DNA of 64,000 nucleotides, from assembly GCA_004554775.1 (NCBI GenBank), contig SFKI01000009.1, forward strand, positions 8,054-72,053, written 5' to 3'. The position numbers and the translations under genes are program-made. The stretch is from Subdoligranulum variabile (GTDB lineage: Bacteria; Bacillota; Clostridia; Oscillospirales; Ruminococcaceae). A model generated the notes under the pieces. It did no database searches. It saw only the letters and a list, made by a program, of their open reading frames with translations, and was not told the DNA's origin. Positions 49,146 to 57,438 of this stretch are shown piece by piece; the first letter of the stretch is position 1; every line of letters starts with the position of its first letter.

Positions 49146-49979
49146 TTGCCCGGAACATTATATCTGGTGGCAACACCCATCGGCAACCTGGATGATATGC
49201 CGCCGCGCGTGGCGGCAACCTTTGGTGCAGCCGATTTCATCGCGGCCGAGGATACCCGCGTGACTCTGCGGCTGCTGAACCATCTTGGCTTAAAAAAGCC
49301 GATGGTAAGTTATTATGAGCACGCGCTCCACCATGGTGAGGCCATCTTGCAGCGCATTGAGGCGGGCGAAAACTGCGCCCTGTGCAGCGATGCCGGTATG
49401 CCCTGCATCAGCGACCCCGGTGAGCAGATCGTCAAGGAAGCCCACGCCCGGGGCATTAAAGTGGTGCCAGTCCCGGCAGCATCGGCCTGTGTGACGGCGC
49501 TTGCCGCCAGCGGCCAGCCCACGGCGCGGTTTGTGTTTGAGGGGTTTCTGCCTGTGCCCAAGCGCGAGCGCCGCGAAAGGTTGGACTTTTTGCAGAACGA
49601 GACCCGCACGATGATCTTTTACGAAGCACCGCACAAGCTGCGCGGTACGCTGGATGATCTGACGGCGGCGTTTGGTGCAGACCGTTCGGTGAGCCTGTGC
49701 CGTGAGCTGACCAAGCTGCACGAGGAGATCAAGAAAACGACCCTCGGCGAAGCCGTTGCCTTTTACCGGGAAAACGACCCGCGCGGCGAGTATGTGCTGG
49801 TGCTGGCAGGTGCTGACCCGGCCCAATTGGCCGAGGAAGCGGCCCCCACGCTGGAAGAAGCCGTGGCAGCCGCCCGCGCCTTGCAGACGGGCGGCATGCC
49901 GCCGTCCGCTGCGGCCAAGCAGGCTGCGGCGGGCACGCCGTTCAGCAAAGGGCAGATCTACAAAGAGCTGATCAAGTGA
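49146..49979 (+). CDS. rsmI: 16S rRNA (cytidine1402-2'-O)-methyltransferase RsmI
   Basis: RsmI 2'-O-methylates C1402 of 16S rRNA. The 277-residue tetrapyrrole-methylase-fold protein shows LYLVATPIGNLDDMPPR at the N-terminus, AEDTRVTLRLLNHL, CSDAGMPCISDPGEQ (SAM loop) and EGFLPVPKRERRERL. The start codon is TTG, supported by AAAAGGGGGCAGCA upstream and by the family N-terminus; there is no suitable ATG. It begins a rsmI-phosphoesterase-birA operon with its own promoter. Confidence 0.95.
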   Translation: MPGTLYLVATPIGNLDDMPPRVAATFGAADFIAAEDTRVTLRLLNHLGLKKPMVSYYEHALHHGEAILQRIEAGENCALCSDAGMPCISDPGEQIVKEAHARGIKVVPVPAASACVTALAASGQPTARFVFEGFLPVPKRERRERLDFLQNETRTMIFYEAPHKLRGTLDDLTAAFGADRSVSLCRELTKLHEEIKKTTLGEAVAFYRENDPRGEYVLVLAGADPAQLAEEAAPTLEEAVAAARALQTGGMPPSAAAKQAAAGTPFSKGQIYKELIK

Positions 49980-49988
49980 GGAACCTTC

Positions 49989-50483
49989 ATGTCCGAGACC
50001 ACAAAGATTTTAGTTATTTCCGATGTCCACGGCCGCATGCGTGATCTGCGCTGGGTATTGCAGAACGAGACCGCCGATGCCATGTTTTACCTGGGAGACG
50101 GCCTGTACGACCTGAACGGCGCGCTGGAACTGAACAAGACCCCGGTGCCGTACCCGATCTACCGCGTGGCAGGCAACTGCGATGTCGGCTACCAGGAGCC
50201 CACCGAGGGCATGGCTCCGTTTGCAGGTGTGCTGTTTTTTTACACCCACGGCCACCATTACGGCGTTAAGATGGGCAGTGAACGGCTGGCTGAATGCGCC
50301 GGGGAGCGCGGCGCAGACGTGGCGCTGTTCGGTCACACGCATCGACGGGAGCTGGTGCGCGGCGTCGGCACGGCGGCCACGGTGTTTAACCCGGGTAGCC
50401 TGCGAGATGGCGGCAGTTACGGCGTCATCACGGTAACGGATGGGCAGTGCGAATTTTCATGGAAGCGGGTGCCGCAGTTTTGA
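49989..50483 (+). CDS. YfcE/MJ0936-type metallophosphoesterase
   Basis: This 164-residue calcineurin-like phosphoesterase has the five metal-binding blocks in order: SDVHGR, LGDG, GNCD, THGHHY and GHTHR. The YfcE family hydrolyses phosphodiesters in vitro; the physiological substrate is unknown. It lies nine bases after rsmI, and its last 25 bases overlap the birA start. Confidence 0.9.
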   Translation: MSETTKILVISDVHGRMRDLRWVLQNETADAMFYLGDGLYDLNGALELNKTPVPYPIYRVAGNCDVGYQEPTEGMAPFAGVLFFYTHGHHYGVKMGSERLAECAGERGADVALFGHTHRRELVRGVGTAATVFNPGSLRDGGSYGVITVTDGQCEFSWKRVPQF

Positions 50484-51214
50484 ACGAGAGCGTAATTTAT
50501 CTGCCGCAGGTCGGCAGCACCAACGCCTGGGCGAAAGAAAACATCGCCCAGTTCGGCCCGGTGGGGGCTGTTTACACCACCGACCAGACCGCAGGCCGCG
50601 GGCGTCTGGGCCGCGGCTGGGTCGACGCGCCCGGCAAGGGGCTGTATTACACCGCCGTTATCAAAACGGATTTGGTGCAGCCGTCCACGCTGCCGCTGTT
50701 TGCGTCCTTGGCGGTCTGCGACGCCTTAAAGCAGCGTTACGGCATTGACTGCCAGATCAAGTGGCCCAACGATCTGCTGCTGAACGGCAAAAAGATCGTA
50801 GGCATCCTCTGCGAAGTTGCGTCCGACGGGCACAGCATTGTGGTGGGCATCGGCATCAACCTGGCCCAGCCGCAGGAGTATTTTGACGCAGCCGGTCTGC
50901 CCCACGGCACCAGCCTTGCGTTGCAGGGCGTCAATGTTGATCTGGATGTTGACCCGGAATGGCTGGCGCAGTATATGACGGATTTCGGGTTCGACCGCGC
51001 CCTTTACACCTACGAGGCAGAGGGTTTTGCGCCGTACCGTGAAAAGTACAAGGCCCAGTGCGTCAACCTGGGACGCCGCGTTACCTATGACGGCGGCGCA
51101 GGCATTGCGACCGATATCGACGACGAGGGACGCCTAATCGTTCATGACGAATCCGGCGACACCCACGTATTCACCGGCGAGGTCAGCGTCCGCGGTATCT
51201 ACGGGGCGGTGTAA
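50459..51214 (+). CDS. birA: Biotin--[acetyl-CoA-carboxylase] ligase
   Basis: This ligase attaches biotin to carrier proteins, which here would include the carriers of the sodium-pump decarboxylase and acetyl-CoA carboxylase. Visible are GSTNAWAKENI, the biotinyl-AMP loop AGRGRLGRGWVDAPGKGLYY, KWPNDLLLNGKKIVGILCE and the C-terminal SH3-like domain (GRRVTYDGGAG). There is no N-terminal helix-turn-helix, so it is a monofunctional class I ligase and not a BirA-type repressor. The ATG at 50459 lies inside the previous gene; a TTG at 50480 is an alternative. Length is 251 residues. Confidence 0.92.
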   Translation: MEAGAAVLNESVIYLPQVGSTNAWAKENIAQFGPVGAVYTTDQTAGRGRLGRGWVDAPGKGLYYTAVIKTDLVQPSTLPLFASLAVCDALKQRYGIDCQIKWPNDLLLNGKKIVGILCEVASDGHSIVVGIGINLAQPQEYFDAAGLPHGTSLALQGVNVDLDVDPEWLAQYMTDFGFDRALYTYEAEGFAPYREKYKAQCVNLGRRVTYDGGAGIATDIDDEGRLIVHDESGDTHVFTGEVSVRGIYGAV

Positions 51215-51231
51215 GAATGGGCTGGGCTTTT

Positions 51232-51270
51232 GTTCCTTCTTTGCAAAGAAGGAACCGAAGAAACTCCAAA
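51232..51270 (+). repeat. Palindrome element (left arm of composite C)
   Basis: GTTCCTTCTTTG and CAAAGAAGGAAC form a perfect 24-bp palindrome followed by CGAAGAAACTCCAAAC, after the birA stop. Confidence 0.78.
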
Positions 51271-51271
51271 C

Positions 51272-51312
51272 AAAAAGCAAGGCATGGGCCGTCGGCCCAT
51301 GCCTTGCTTTTT
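51272..51312. terminator. Long hairpin, core of composite C
   Basis: AAAAAGCAAGGCATGGGCC and its exact complement form a 19-bp stem around GTC, ending in TTTTTAATTG. It lies between convergent birA and uxuA and can terminate both. Confidence 0.85.
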
Positions 51313-51316
51313 AATT

Positions 51317-51355
51317 GAAAGTTCTTTTGGTTCCTTTTCTTTCAAGAAAAGGGAC
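51317..51355 (-). repeat. Palindrome element (right arm of composite C)
   Basis: Reading leftward from the uxuA stop, GTCCCTTTTCTTG and AAGAAAAGGAAC form an imperfect palindrome followed by CAAAAGAACTTTC. Confidence 0.75.
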
Positions 51356-51361
51356 AAAGGC

Positions 51362-52459
51362 TCAGCCCTTCTTCTCCTCGTCCAGACGGTCGAGCAGATC
51401 CCAGACACCCAGCATGTACTGGATACCCAGGGCACGGTCATACTTACCGTAACCGGGGCGGCAGTTTCCGGGACCTTCCTCCCACAGCTGGCGGCCATGG
51501 TCAGGACGGATGCAGCCATCAAAGCCGCAGTCATGGTAAGCGCGCAGGATCTCAATGATGCCGGTCTCGCCGCAGCAATCGCGGTGAGCAGCCTCGCTGA
51601 AATCACCGTTCTCGAAGTGATGGATGTTGCGGATATGGGCAAACGGGATACGGTCGCAATGCTTGCGCACAATCTCAGCCACGTTGTTATTGGGATTGGC
51701 GTTCATACTGCCGCTGCACAGGGTCAAGCAGTTGTACGGGTCATCCACCATGGACAGGAACCGGTCGATGCTCTCGGCATCCACCAGCAGGCGGGGCAGG
51801 CCGAAGATATCCCACGGGGGATCATCCTGATGGATAGCCATTTTGATGTCGCACTCGCGGCAGGTAGGCATGATGGCTTCCAGGAAATACTTCAGGTTAT
51901 CCCACAGTTTTTCCTTAGTGACAGGGGCGTAAGCCTTGAACAGCTCGTCCAGCTTAGCCATACGCTCAGGCTCCCAGCCCGGGAAGGTCATGTGATACTT
52001 CTCGGTGAAGCTCATGATGTACTCGGCCATGGCCTTGTAATCGTCCTTGATCAGATCTTTCTGATAGAACAGGGCGGTAGAGCCGTCGCCGACGGGATGG
52101 AACAGGTCGGTACGGGTCCAGTCAAAGACCGGCATAAAGTTGTAGCAGATGGTCTTGACGCCGAACTTAGCCAGGTTGCGGATGCACTGCTTGTAGTTCT
52201 CGATATACTGGTCGCGGGTAGGCAGGCCGATCTTGATATCATCGTGGACGTTCACAGACTCCACGATGGTAGCGTCGAAGCCATAAGAATGGATCTGATC
52301 GACAACTTCCTTGATCTCGTTTTCTTCCCAGATCTCGCCGGGCATCTTGCTGTGCAGCGCCCAAACGATCTCCTCAACACCGGGGATCTGTTTGATATCA
52401 GCCAGAGTGATGGGGTCGTTGCCCTCACCATACCAGCGCCAACCCATTTTCATAGACAT
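51362..52459 (-). CDS. uxuA: Mannonate dehydratase
   Basis: UxuA dehydrates D-mannonate to 2-keto-3-deoxygluconate in hexuronate catabolism. The 365-residue TIM-barrel protein opens MSMKMGWRWYGEGNDPITLA, and contains AIHQDDPPWDIFGLPRL, LCSGSMNANPNNNV, FAHIRNIHH and GFDGCIRPDHGRQLW, all conserved metal- or substrate-binding segments. GGAG precedes the start. It is downstream of uxuB in the same direction with a repeat-filled 162-bp gap. The AraC regulator beyond uxuB is probably its controller. Confidence 0.95.
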   Translation of the reverse strand: MSMKMGWRWYGEGNDPITLADIKQIPGVEEIVWALHSKMPGEIWEENEIKEVVDQIHSYGFDATIVESVNVHDDIKIGLPTRDQYIENYKQCIRNLAKFGVKTICYNFMPVFDWTRTDLFHPVGDGSTALFYQKDLIKDDYKAMAEYIMSFTEKYHMTFPGWEPERMAKLDELFKAYAPVTKEKLWDNLKYFLEAIMPTCRECDIKMAIHQDDPPWDIFGLPRLLVDAESIDRFLSMVDDPYNCLTLCSGSMNANPNNNVAEIVRKHCDRIPFAHIRNIHHFENGDFSEAAHRDCCGETGIIEILRAYHDCGFDGCIRPDHGRQLWEEGPGNCRPGYGKYDRALGIQYMLGVWDLLDRLDEEKKG

Positions 52460-52510
52460 AGGTAGACTCCTTTATTTTTATAAATTGAATCTTCTTTATA
52501 TAGGCCCCAT

Positions 52511-52603
52511 CTGCGGGTGGGGGAGAGAGTTATGAAGCTATCCGAAGTTTTTGACTTCGGCAAAGCTCTCTCCCTCCGGCGCTTCGCGCCACCTCCCTCG
52601 CAG
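52511..52603. repeat. Nested inverted-repeat (cruciform) element between uxuB and uxuA
   Basis: CTGCG/CGCAG outer ends enclose GGGAGAGAG/CTCTCTCCC with an inner CCGAAG/CTTCGG hairpin, plus a separate GGCGC/GCGCC hairpin. It resembles intergenic repeats common in gut Clostridia; AAGGAGGTTTTTT follows near the uxuB stop. Confidence 0.6.
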
Positions 52604-52621
52604 AAGGAGGTTTTTTAAAAA

Positions 52622-54238
52622 TTACGCGTTCACGGCGTCATGCAGGGTCTTGCGGACAGCGCCGGGGCCTGCCAGCTCAGCCTTGAAGTAGACCTTGATC
52701 TTATCGGCCAGCACGGTCTTGGTCAGATCGGTGCCGAAGATGGAAGCGTTGGACAGGATGTCGTCCAGCTGGTTGGTGAAGGTCTCGGGCTTGCCGACCT
52801 CGATACCGGCCAGCTTGGCCTGCAAGTCGTCCTTCAGGGGATCGGAAGAGACTTCAAAGGCATTGCCGTTGTCGTCCACAGCCAGCAGGTAACGCAGCCA
52901 GCCAGCCAGGGCCAAAGGAATGCTGACCAGGGTGTTCAGGTCGCGGCCCTCAGCAATGTAGCTCTTGATGGTCTCGCCGAAGCGGATGCCGACCTTCTGG
53001 GAAGTATCGGTAGCGATACGCTGCGGGGCGTCGGGCATGAAGGGGTTGGGCAGGCGCTGCTCAACGACCTCGTCGATGAATGCCTTGGGCTCCAGGATGC
53101 CGGGGTTGACCACGACGGGCAGACCTTCGACATAACCCAGGCGCTTGATCAGGGCGACGATGTCGGCGTCCTTCATCTCATCGCAGATCAGGGTGTAGCC
53201 CAGCATGCAGCCGTACACGCTCATGGCGGTGTGCAGCGGGTTCAGGCAGGTGGTGACCTTCATGCGCTCGGTCTTGTTGACGGTATCACGGTCGGTCAGG
53301 TAAACGCCAGCCTTCTCCAAGGCAGGGCGGCCGTTGGGGAACTTGTCCTCAATGACCAGATACTGCGGGCGCTCAGCGTTGACGAAAGCAGCAATAAAGG
53401 TGTTCTTGCTGGTAACGATGGGCTCCATACCCTCAATGCCGTCCTTGACGAGCTGCTCCTCCACGATCTTGTGGGGACGCGGGGTGATCTTGTCGATCAT
53501 GGACCAGGGGAATGCAATCTTGCTCTCATCGGTCAAGTAGTCGATGAAGTCCTGGCCGACATAGCCCTTCTCCAGCCATGCCTTGGCAATGGTCATTACG
53601 CTGGTCTGCAACTTCTCGCCGTTGTGGGAGCAGTTGTCCATACTGACGACGGCCAGAGGAGCGGCACCATTCTGGAAACGCTCCAGCAGCAGGGCCGCGA
53701 CCATGCTCATGGCATGGCGTGCGTGGGCGGGACCCTCGTCGATATCGGCCTGGACAACGGGCATCAGGCTGCCGTCCGGGCGATACAGGGCGTAGCCCTT
53801 CTCGGTGATGGTGAAGCTGATCATCTGCAAACCGGCGTCGGTGAAGATCTCCTTGAAGCGGGCCATCATGGCGGCGTCAGAGGAGTCAGCACGCAGACCC
53901 TCGGCGATGGAGCCGATGATCTCGCGGCTGGTGGTGCCGTCCGGGTTCAGGGTGACGTTCATCGTCAGGTTGTCGTACGGGGTGTAGATCTTGTCGATGA
54001 TGTCGTAGTCGAAAGTATCAGCTGCGATGATGCCGCGGTCGGCCAGGCCTTCATTCAGCAGGCGCTGCTGCAAGGCGGCGATAAAACCACGGAAGATGTT
54101 GCCAGCGCCAAAGTGAACCCAGATGGGGTGCTCTTTGGTGGCAGCGGTCATGGCAGCGTGGTCAAAAGCGGGCAGCTTAACGCCCAGTTTTTCCCAGTCG
54201 GCTTTCTGGTTAACGATGGAAGAGGCATTCATCTGCAT
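52622..54238 (-). CDS. uxuB: Fructuronate reductase / mannitol dehydrogenase family protein
   Basis: This 538-residue long-chain polyol dehydrogenase most likely reduces D-fructuronate to D-mannonate, the substrate of UxuA. WVHFGAGNIFRGFIAALQQ is the NAD-binding start; the catalytic block includes SFTITEKGY, SMDNCSHNGE and, later, CLNPLHTAMSVYGCMLGY. Pairing with uxuA supports uxuB over mannitol dehydrogenase. The ATG follows AAGGAG. It heads the uxuB-uxuA operon, divergent from the AraC gene; the 189-bp gap holds an operator-like inverted repeat. Confidence 0.88.
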   Translation of the reverse strand: MQMNASSIVNQKADWEKLGVKLPAFDHAAMTAATKEHPIWVHFGAGNIFRGFIAALQQRLLNEGLADRGIIAADTFDYDIIDKIYTPYDNLTMNVTLNPDGTTSREIIGSIAEGLRADSSDAAMMARFKEIFTDAGLQMISFTITEKGYALYRPDGSLMPVVQADIDEGPAHARHAMSMVAALLLERFQNGAAPLAVVSMDNCSHNGEKLQTSVMTIAKAWLEKGYVGQDFIDYLTDESKIAFPWSMIDKITPRPHKIVEEQLVKDGIEGMEPIVTSKNTFIAAFVNAERPQYLVIEDKFPNGRPALEKAGVYLTDRDTVNKTERMKVTTCLNPLHTAMSVYGCMLGYTLICDEMKDADIVALIKRLGYVEGLPVVVNPGILEPKAFIDEVVEQRLPNPFMPDAPQRIATDTSQKVGIRFGETIKSYIAEGRDLNTLVSIPLALAGWLRYLLAVDDNGNAFEVSSDPLKDDLQAKLAGIEVGKPETFTNQLDDILSNASIFGTDLTKTVLADKIKVYFKAELAGPGAVRKTLHDAVNA

Positions 54239-54323
54239 AATGGTTTGCTCCTTTTCGTAATGCGTAAAAGATGCTTTTGCAAGGTTTGGCAGCGTACCGT
54301 CACCGCGCCTTTTGTGATTTCAG

Positions 54324-54332
54324 TATAGCACG
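54324..54332 (-). promoter_or_regulatory. uxuB extended -10
   Basis: On the reverse strand TGC precedes TATACT (near 54322-54330), about 85 bp upstream of the uxuB start. No good -35 is present, consistent with activation by a regulator. Confidence 0.45.
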
Positions 54333-54350
54333 CAATTTTTCGCAAGAAAA

Positions 54351-54389
54351 TTACCACAATTGCTTGATAAATTGCAAAAATTGCGGTAA
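54351..54389. promoter_or_regulatory. Inverted-repeat operator between uxuB and araC-like gene
   Basis: TTACCACAATT (54351-54361) is mirrored by AATTGCGGTAA (54379-54389), one mismatch in eleven, 17 bp apart. Further AATTGC and GCAATT copies lie around it. The placement in the divergent gap fits a site for the AraC-family regulator. Confidence 0.55.
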
Positions 54390-54427
54390 CATAGGGATAA
54401 GAAAAAAATCGCATAGGGAGGTGTACC

Positions 54428-55294
54428 ATGTCGGCTAGTTTTAACCCCTATACCAAGCGGCAGAGCATGATCGAGCCGGATTATGAAGTGTACCGCTACC
54501 GTTCCACCTACATGAACGAGGTGGAACTGCACCACCACGATTTTTACGAGGTCTATCTGCTGCTGCGCGGCCGCATTGAGTATATTGTGGAAAACAAGAT
54601 CTACCGCATGCGCCCCGGCGACTGGATGCTTTGCAGCCCGCTGGAACTGCATCAGGCCCGCATTGATACCGACGCCGATGCCTACGAGCGCATTGTTTTG
54701 TGGATCGCCCGGCCGTATCTGGACCGGCTGTCCACCCCGCGCACAAGTCTGACCCGCTGCTTTGACACCAGCGTGCAGGGGCACACGAACCTTTTGCGCC
54801 TGCCTGGTGCTATCGGCGCGCCGCTGCGCAGCACGGTGGACCGCCTGTGCGACCTGCGCGCGCGCAAGGATTACGGCAGTGACCTGCTGGCCCAGGGCGC
54901 ACTGGTGGAGCTGATGATCGGCCTGAACCGCGCGGCGGATTCCCACGGCGACCTGCGCCCGGCCGGTACCAGCGACCAGGTAGTGGACGCCGTCCTACAT
55001 TATATAAATGAGCATTACAGCGAAAGCCTGACCCTGGACCAGCTGGCCGAGCAGTTTTTCATCAGCAAATACCATCTGCTGCGCAAGTTCGATGCCCAGG
55101 TCGGCACGACGGTGCATCGTTACATTTTGCAAAAGCGTTTGATGAACGCCAAGCAGCTTTTGGCTGGCGGCGTCCCGCCGAACGAGGTATGCCAATACTG
55201 CGGCTTTGGCGATTACGCGAACTTTTACCGAGCCTTTAAGGCAGAATACAACCAGACACCGCGGCAGTATATCCAAGAGGCAAAAGGAAAATGA
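54428..55294 (+). CDS. AraC-family transcriptional regulator of the uxu operon
   Basis: This 288-residue regulator has an N-terminal cupin sensor (HHHDFYEVYLLLRGRIEYIV, RPGDWMLCSPLELHQARID) and a C-terminal AraC domain of two helix-turn-helices (LTLDQLAEQFFISKYHLLRK and VCQYCGFGDYANFYRAFKAEY). A role in sensing a uronate or its breakdown product is inferred from the divergent uxuB-uxuA operon and the shared inverted repeat. A GGGAGG ribosome-binding site precedes ATG. An intrinsic terminator follows its stop. Confidence 0.88.
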   Translation: MSASFNPYTKRQSMIEPDYEVYRYRSTYMNEVELHHHDFYEVYLLLRGRIEYIVENKIYRMRPGDWMLCSPLELHQARIDTDADAYERIVLWIARPYLDRLSTPRTSLTRCFDTSVQGHTNLLRLPGAIGAPLRSTVDRLCDLRARKDYGSDLLAQGALVELMIGLNRAADSHGDLRPAGTSDQVVDAVLHYINEHYSESLTLDQLAEQFFISKYHLLRKFDAQVGTTVHRYILQKRLMNAKQLLAGGVPPNEVCQYCGFGDYANFYRAFKAEYNQTPRQYIQEAKGK

Positions 55295-55297
55295 AAG

Positions 55298-55325
55298 AGG
55301 AGGGGAATAAACCCCTCCTTTTTAG
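55298..55325 (+). terminator. Terminator after the AraC-family gene
   Basis: AGGAGGGG and CCCCTCCT enclose AATAAA and are followed by TTTTTA. Confidence 0.88.
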
Positions 55326-55326
55326 G

Positions 55327-55355
55327 TTGTACTTTTCCCCAAAAGCGTGTACAAT
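55327..55355 (+). promoter_or_regulatory. Promoter of the ygjP-like gene
   Basis: TTGTAC (55327-55332) and TACAAT (55350-55355) are 17 bp apart. Confidence 0.65.
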
Positions 55356-55391
55356 ATAGAAAATCTTTTCATCTGCAAAGGGGGCATCCAT

Positions 55392-55958
55392 TTGGCTTCA
55401 CCGCGAGAGCAAACGCGGGTGGCGGCGGGCGTTACCTATACGCTTACGCGCCGCCGCGTGCGCAATATCAATTTGCGCGTGCGGGCCGATGGCAGCGTGG
55501 CGGCCAGTGCCGCGCCGCGCGTGCCGGTCATGATGGTGGATGCCTTTGTCGCCAGCCGGGCCGATTGGGTGCGCAGCGCCCAGGCCCGTGCTGCCGCCCG
55601 ACGCGAGCGAGAAGCCGCCCGGCAGTCGGAACTGCCCACCAAAGCCGAAGCCCTGGCCCATATCCAAAGCCTGTGCCGGGCATACTATCCCCAGTTTGCG
55701 GCCACCTGCCCGGGCGGGCGCATGCCTAAGATCACCGTGCGGGATATGACCACCCGCTGGGGCAGCTGCAGCTTAAAAACCGGCACGCTGGCCTTTGCGC
55801 GGCGGCTTTGTGTGGCACCGCTGCCCGCGCAGGAATATGTTGTAGTACACGAGTTCTGCCACTTTGCGCACCCCAACCACGGCCCCGGCTTTTGGGCGGC
55901 GGTGGCGGCAGTCCTGCCGGACTACAAAGCGCGCGAACGCCTGTTAAAGCAGATGTGA
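55392..55958 (+). CDS. YgjP/SprT-like (DUF45) metallopeptidase
   Basis: This 188-residue protein has the zinc motif VVHEFCHFAHPNHGPGFW and the preceding TTRWGSCS conserved in YgjP-like UTP pyrophosphatases/M48-type proteins. The start TTG (LASPREQTRVAAG) follows AAAGGGGGCATCCA, nearly the same leader as rsmI. An alternative ATG upstream lies over the promoter and is rejected. It is followed by the flippase gene after 37 bp. The enzyme activity is uncertain; family members are annotated as metal-dependent hydrolases. Confidence 0.85.
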   Translation: MASPREQTRVAAGVTYTLTRRRVRNINLRVRADGSVAASAAPRVPVMMVDAFVASRADWVRSAQARAAARREREAARQSELPTKAEALAHIQSLCRAYYPQFAATCPGGRMPKITVRDMTTRWGSCSLKTGTLAFARRLCVAPLPAQEYVVVHEFCHFAHPNHGPGFWAAVAAVLPDYKARERLLKQM

Positions 55959-55995
55959 CACCAACCAATTTGTTACGCATTACGGAGGATTTCCC

Positions 55996-57438
55996 GTGGC
56001 ATCATCGCAGAAAAAATACTCAACGCTGGTAAGCAACACGCTGCTGTTTGCCATCTCCAACTTCAGCTCTAAGCTGCTCAGCTTTTTTATCCGCCCGTAC
56101 CTGAGCTACGCACTGGATACGCCGGATATTATGGGCGTGTCCAGCCTGCTGCAGCAGGCCACCAACCTGCTCATCCCGGTGGTGAGCCTGGGCGTGGCGT
56201 ATGCGGTCATCCGCTTTGGACTGGATAAAGAGGTCAATAAATCCAGCGTCTTTGTCAACGGCGGAGCGACGATCGGCATGGGCTTTTTGCTGCTGCTGGT
56301 TGCCATGCCGCTGGTGAGGCTCATCCCCAACGCGGCCGAATACCTGCCGTTTTTGTATCTTTGCGTGCTGGCAAGCTGTTTGCGCACGCTGTGTACCCAG
56401 TTTATCCGCTCCCGCATGCTCAACCGTCTGGTGGCGCTGGACGGCGTGCTGACGACCGGCGCGCTGCTGGCGTATTACCTGATTTTCTTAAGCTGGCTCA
56501 AGCTTGGCGCGGCGGGCTTTTTGCTGGCCAACGCCTGCGCGGACCTGACCTCGATGGTGTTCGTGTTCTTTGCGGGCAAGTGTTACGAGTTCTGCCACCC
56601 CAAAGCCTTTGACAAAAAACTGTGGCGCGACATGCTGCGCTACTGCCTGCCCATGATTCCCGCTGCCATCAGTTTTTGGATCATCAACGCCAGCGACATG
56701 TTTTTTGTGCAGGCCATGTGCGAGGACTACGGCGGCCGCAGCGGCAACTATTGGGTCGGCCTGTTGTCGGCGGGTTACTTTTTACCGCAGGTCATCACGA
56801 TTTTGGGCAGCATCTTCTACGAGGCCTGGCAGCTTTCCGCTGTGACCGAGGAACAGGACCGCGAGGTGTTCTTCTCTAAAATTTTCCGTATCTACGCCAG
56901 TGTTTTGTTCTGCTGCGTGGCGGGCATTATCTGGCTGTGCCGCCCGATGATGCACCTGTTCAAAGCCGAATACTACGACGGCTGGACCTTTGTGCCGTTC
57001 CTGACGCTCTGCTCGATGTGCACCTGCCTGAACCAGTTCCTGAACAGTATTTACGTGGTGTATAAGCGGTCGACCGGCTCACTGGTCACGATGCTGTCCG
57101 GCGCGGTGCTCAACCTGATTTTAAACTACTGCTTCATCCGCCTGTGGGGCCCGTGGGGCGTCACCCCGGCCAGCTTCCTTGGCTTGCTGCTGGTATTTTT
57201 GCTGCGCGCCTACTCCACCCGCGGTTTGCTGGAAGTGGATTTCCACTCTGGTTGGCTGCTTTTGAACCTGGGGCTTGTGGTGGCCGAGATCTTCTGCATC
57301 ATGCGGCTGGAAAGCTGGGTACTGCCGGTCACGGCGCTGACGGCCATTGTCTGCGCCATCAACTTCCGCGAGATTTTCAGTATGCTCAATAAACTGGTGG
57401 GCAAATTTCTCCACCGCAAAAAGGGTGATATCGTATGA
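55996..57438 (+). CDS. Polysaccharide flippase (MATE/Wzx-like)
   Basis: This 480-residue membrane protein has about 12-14 helices and the N-terminal pattern NTLLFAISNFSSKLLSFFIRPYLSYAL typical of the oligosaccharide flippase branch of the MOP superfamily. It probably flips a lipid-linked sugar across the membrane for a capsule, exopolysaccharide or wall polymer. No glycosyltransferases are nearby, so the substrate is unknown. The start GTG follows TACGGAGG. The last four bases overlap the nitroreductase start (ATGA). Confidence 0.9.
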   Translation: MASSQKKYSTLVSNTLLFAISNFSSKLLSFFIRPYLSYALDTPDIMGVSSLLQQATNLLIPVVSLGVAYAVIRFGLDKEVNKSSVFVNGGATIGMGFLLLLVAMPLVRLIPNAAEYLPFLYLCVLASCLRTLCTQFIRSRMLNRLVALDGVLTTGALLAYYLIFLSWLKLGAAGFLLANACADLTSMVFVFFAGKCYEFCHPKAFDKKLWRDMLRYCLPMIPAAISFWIINASDMFFVQAMCEDYGGRSGNYWVGLLSAGYFLPQVITILGSIFYEAWQLSAVTEEQDREVFFSKIFRIYASVLFCCVAGIIWLCRPMMHLFKAEYYDGWTFVPFLTLCSMCTCLNQFLNSIYVVYKRSTGSLVTMLSGAVLNLILNYCFIRLWGPWGVTPASFLGLLLVFLLRAYSTRGLLEVDFHSGWLLLNLGLVVAEIFCIMRLESWVLPVTALTAIVCAINFREIFSMLNKLVGKFLHRKKGDIV

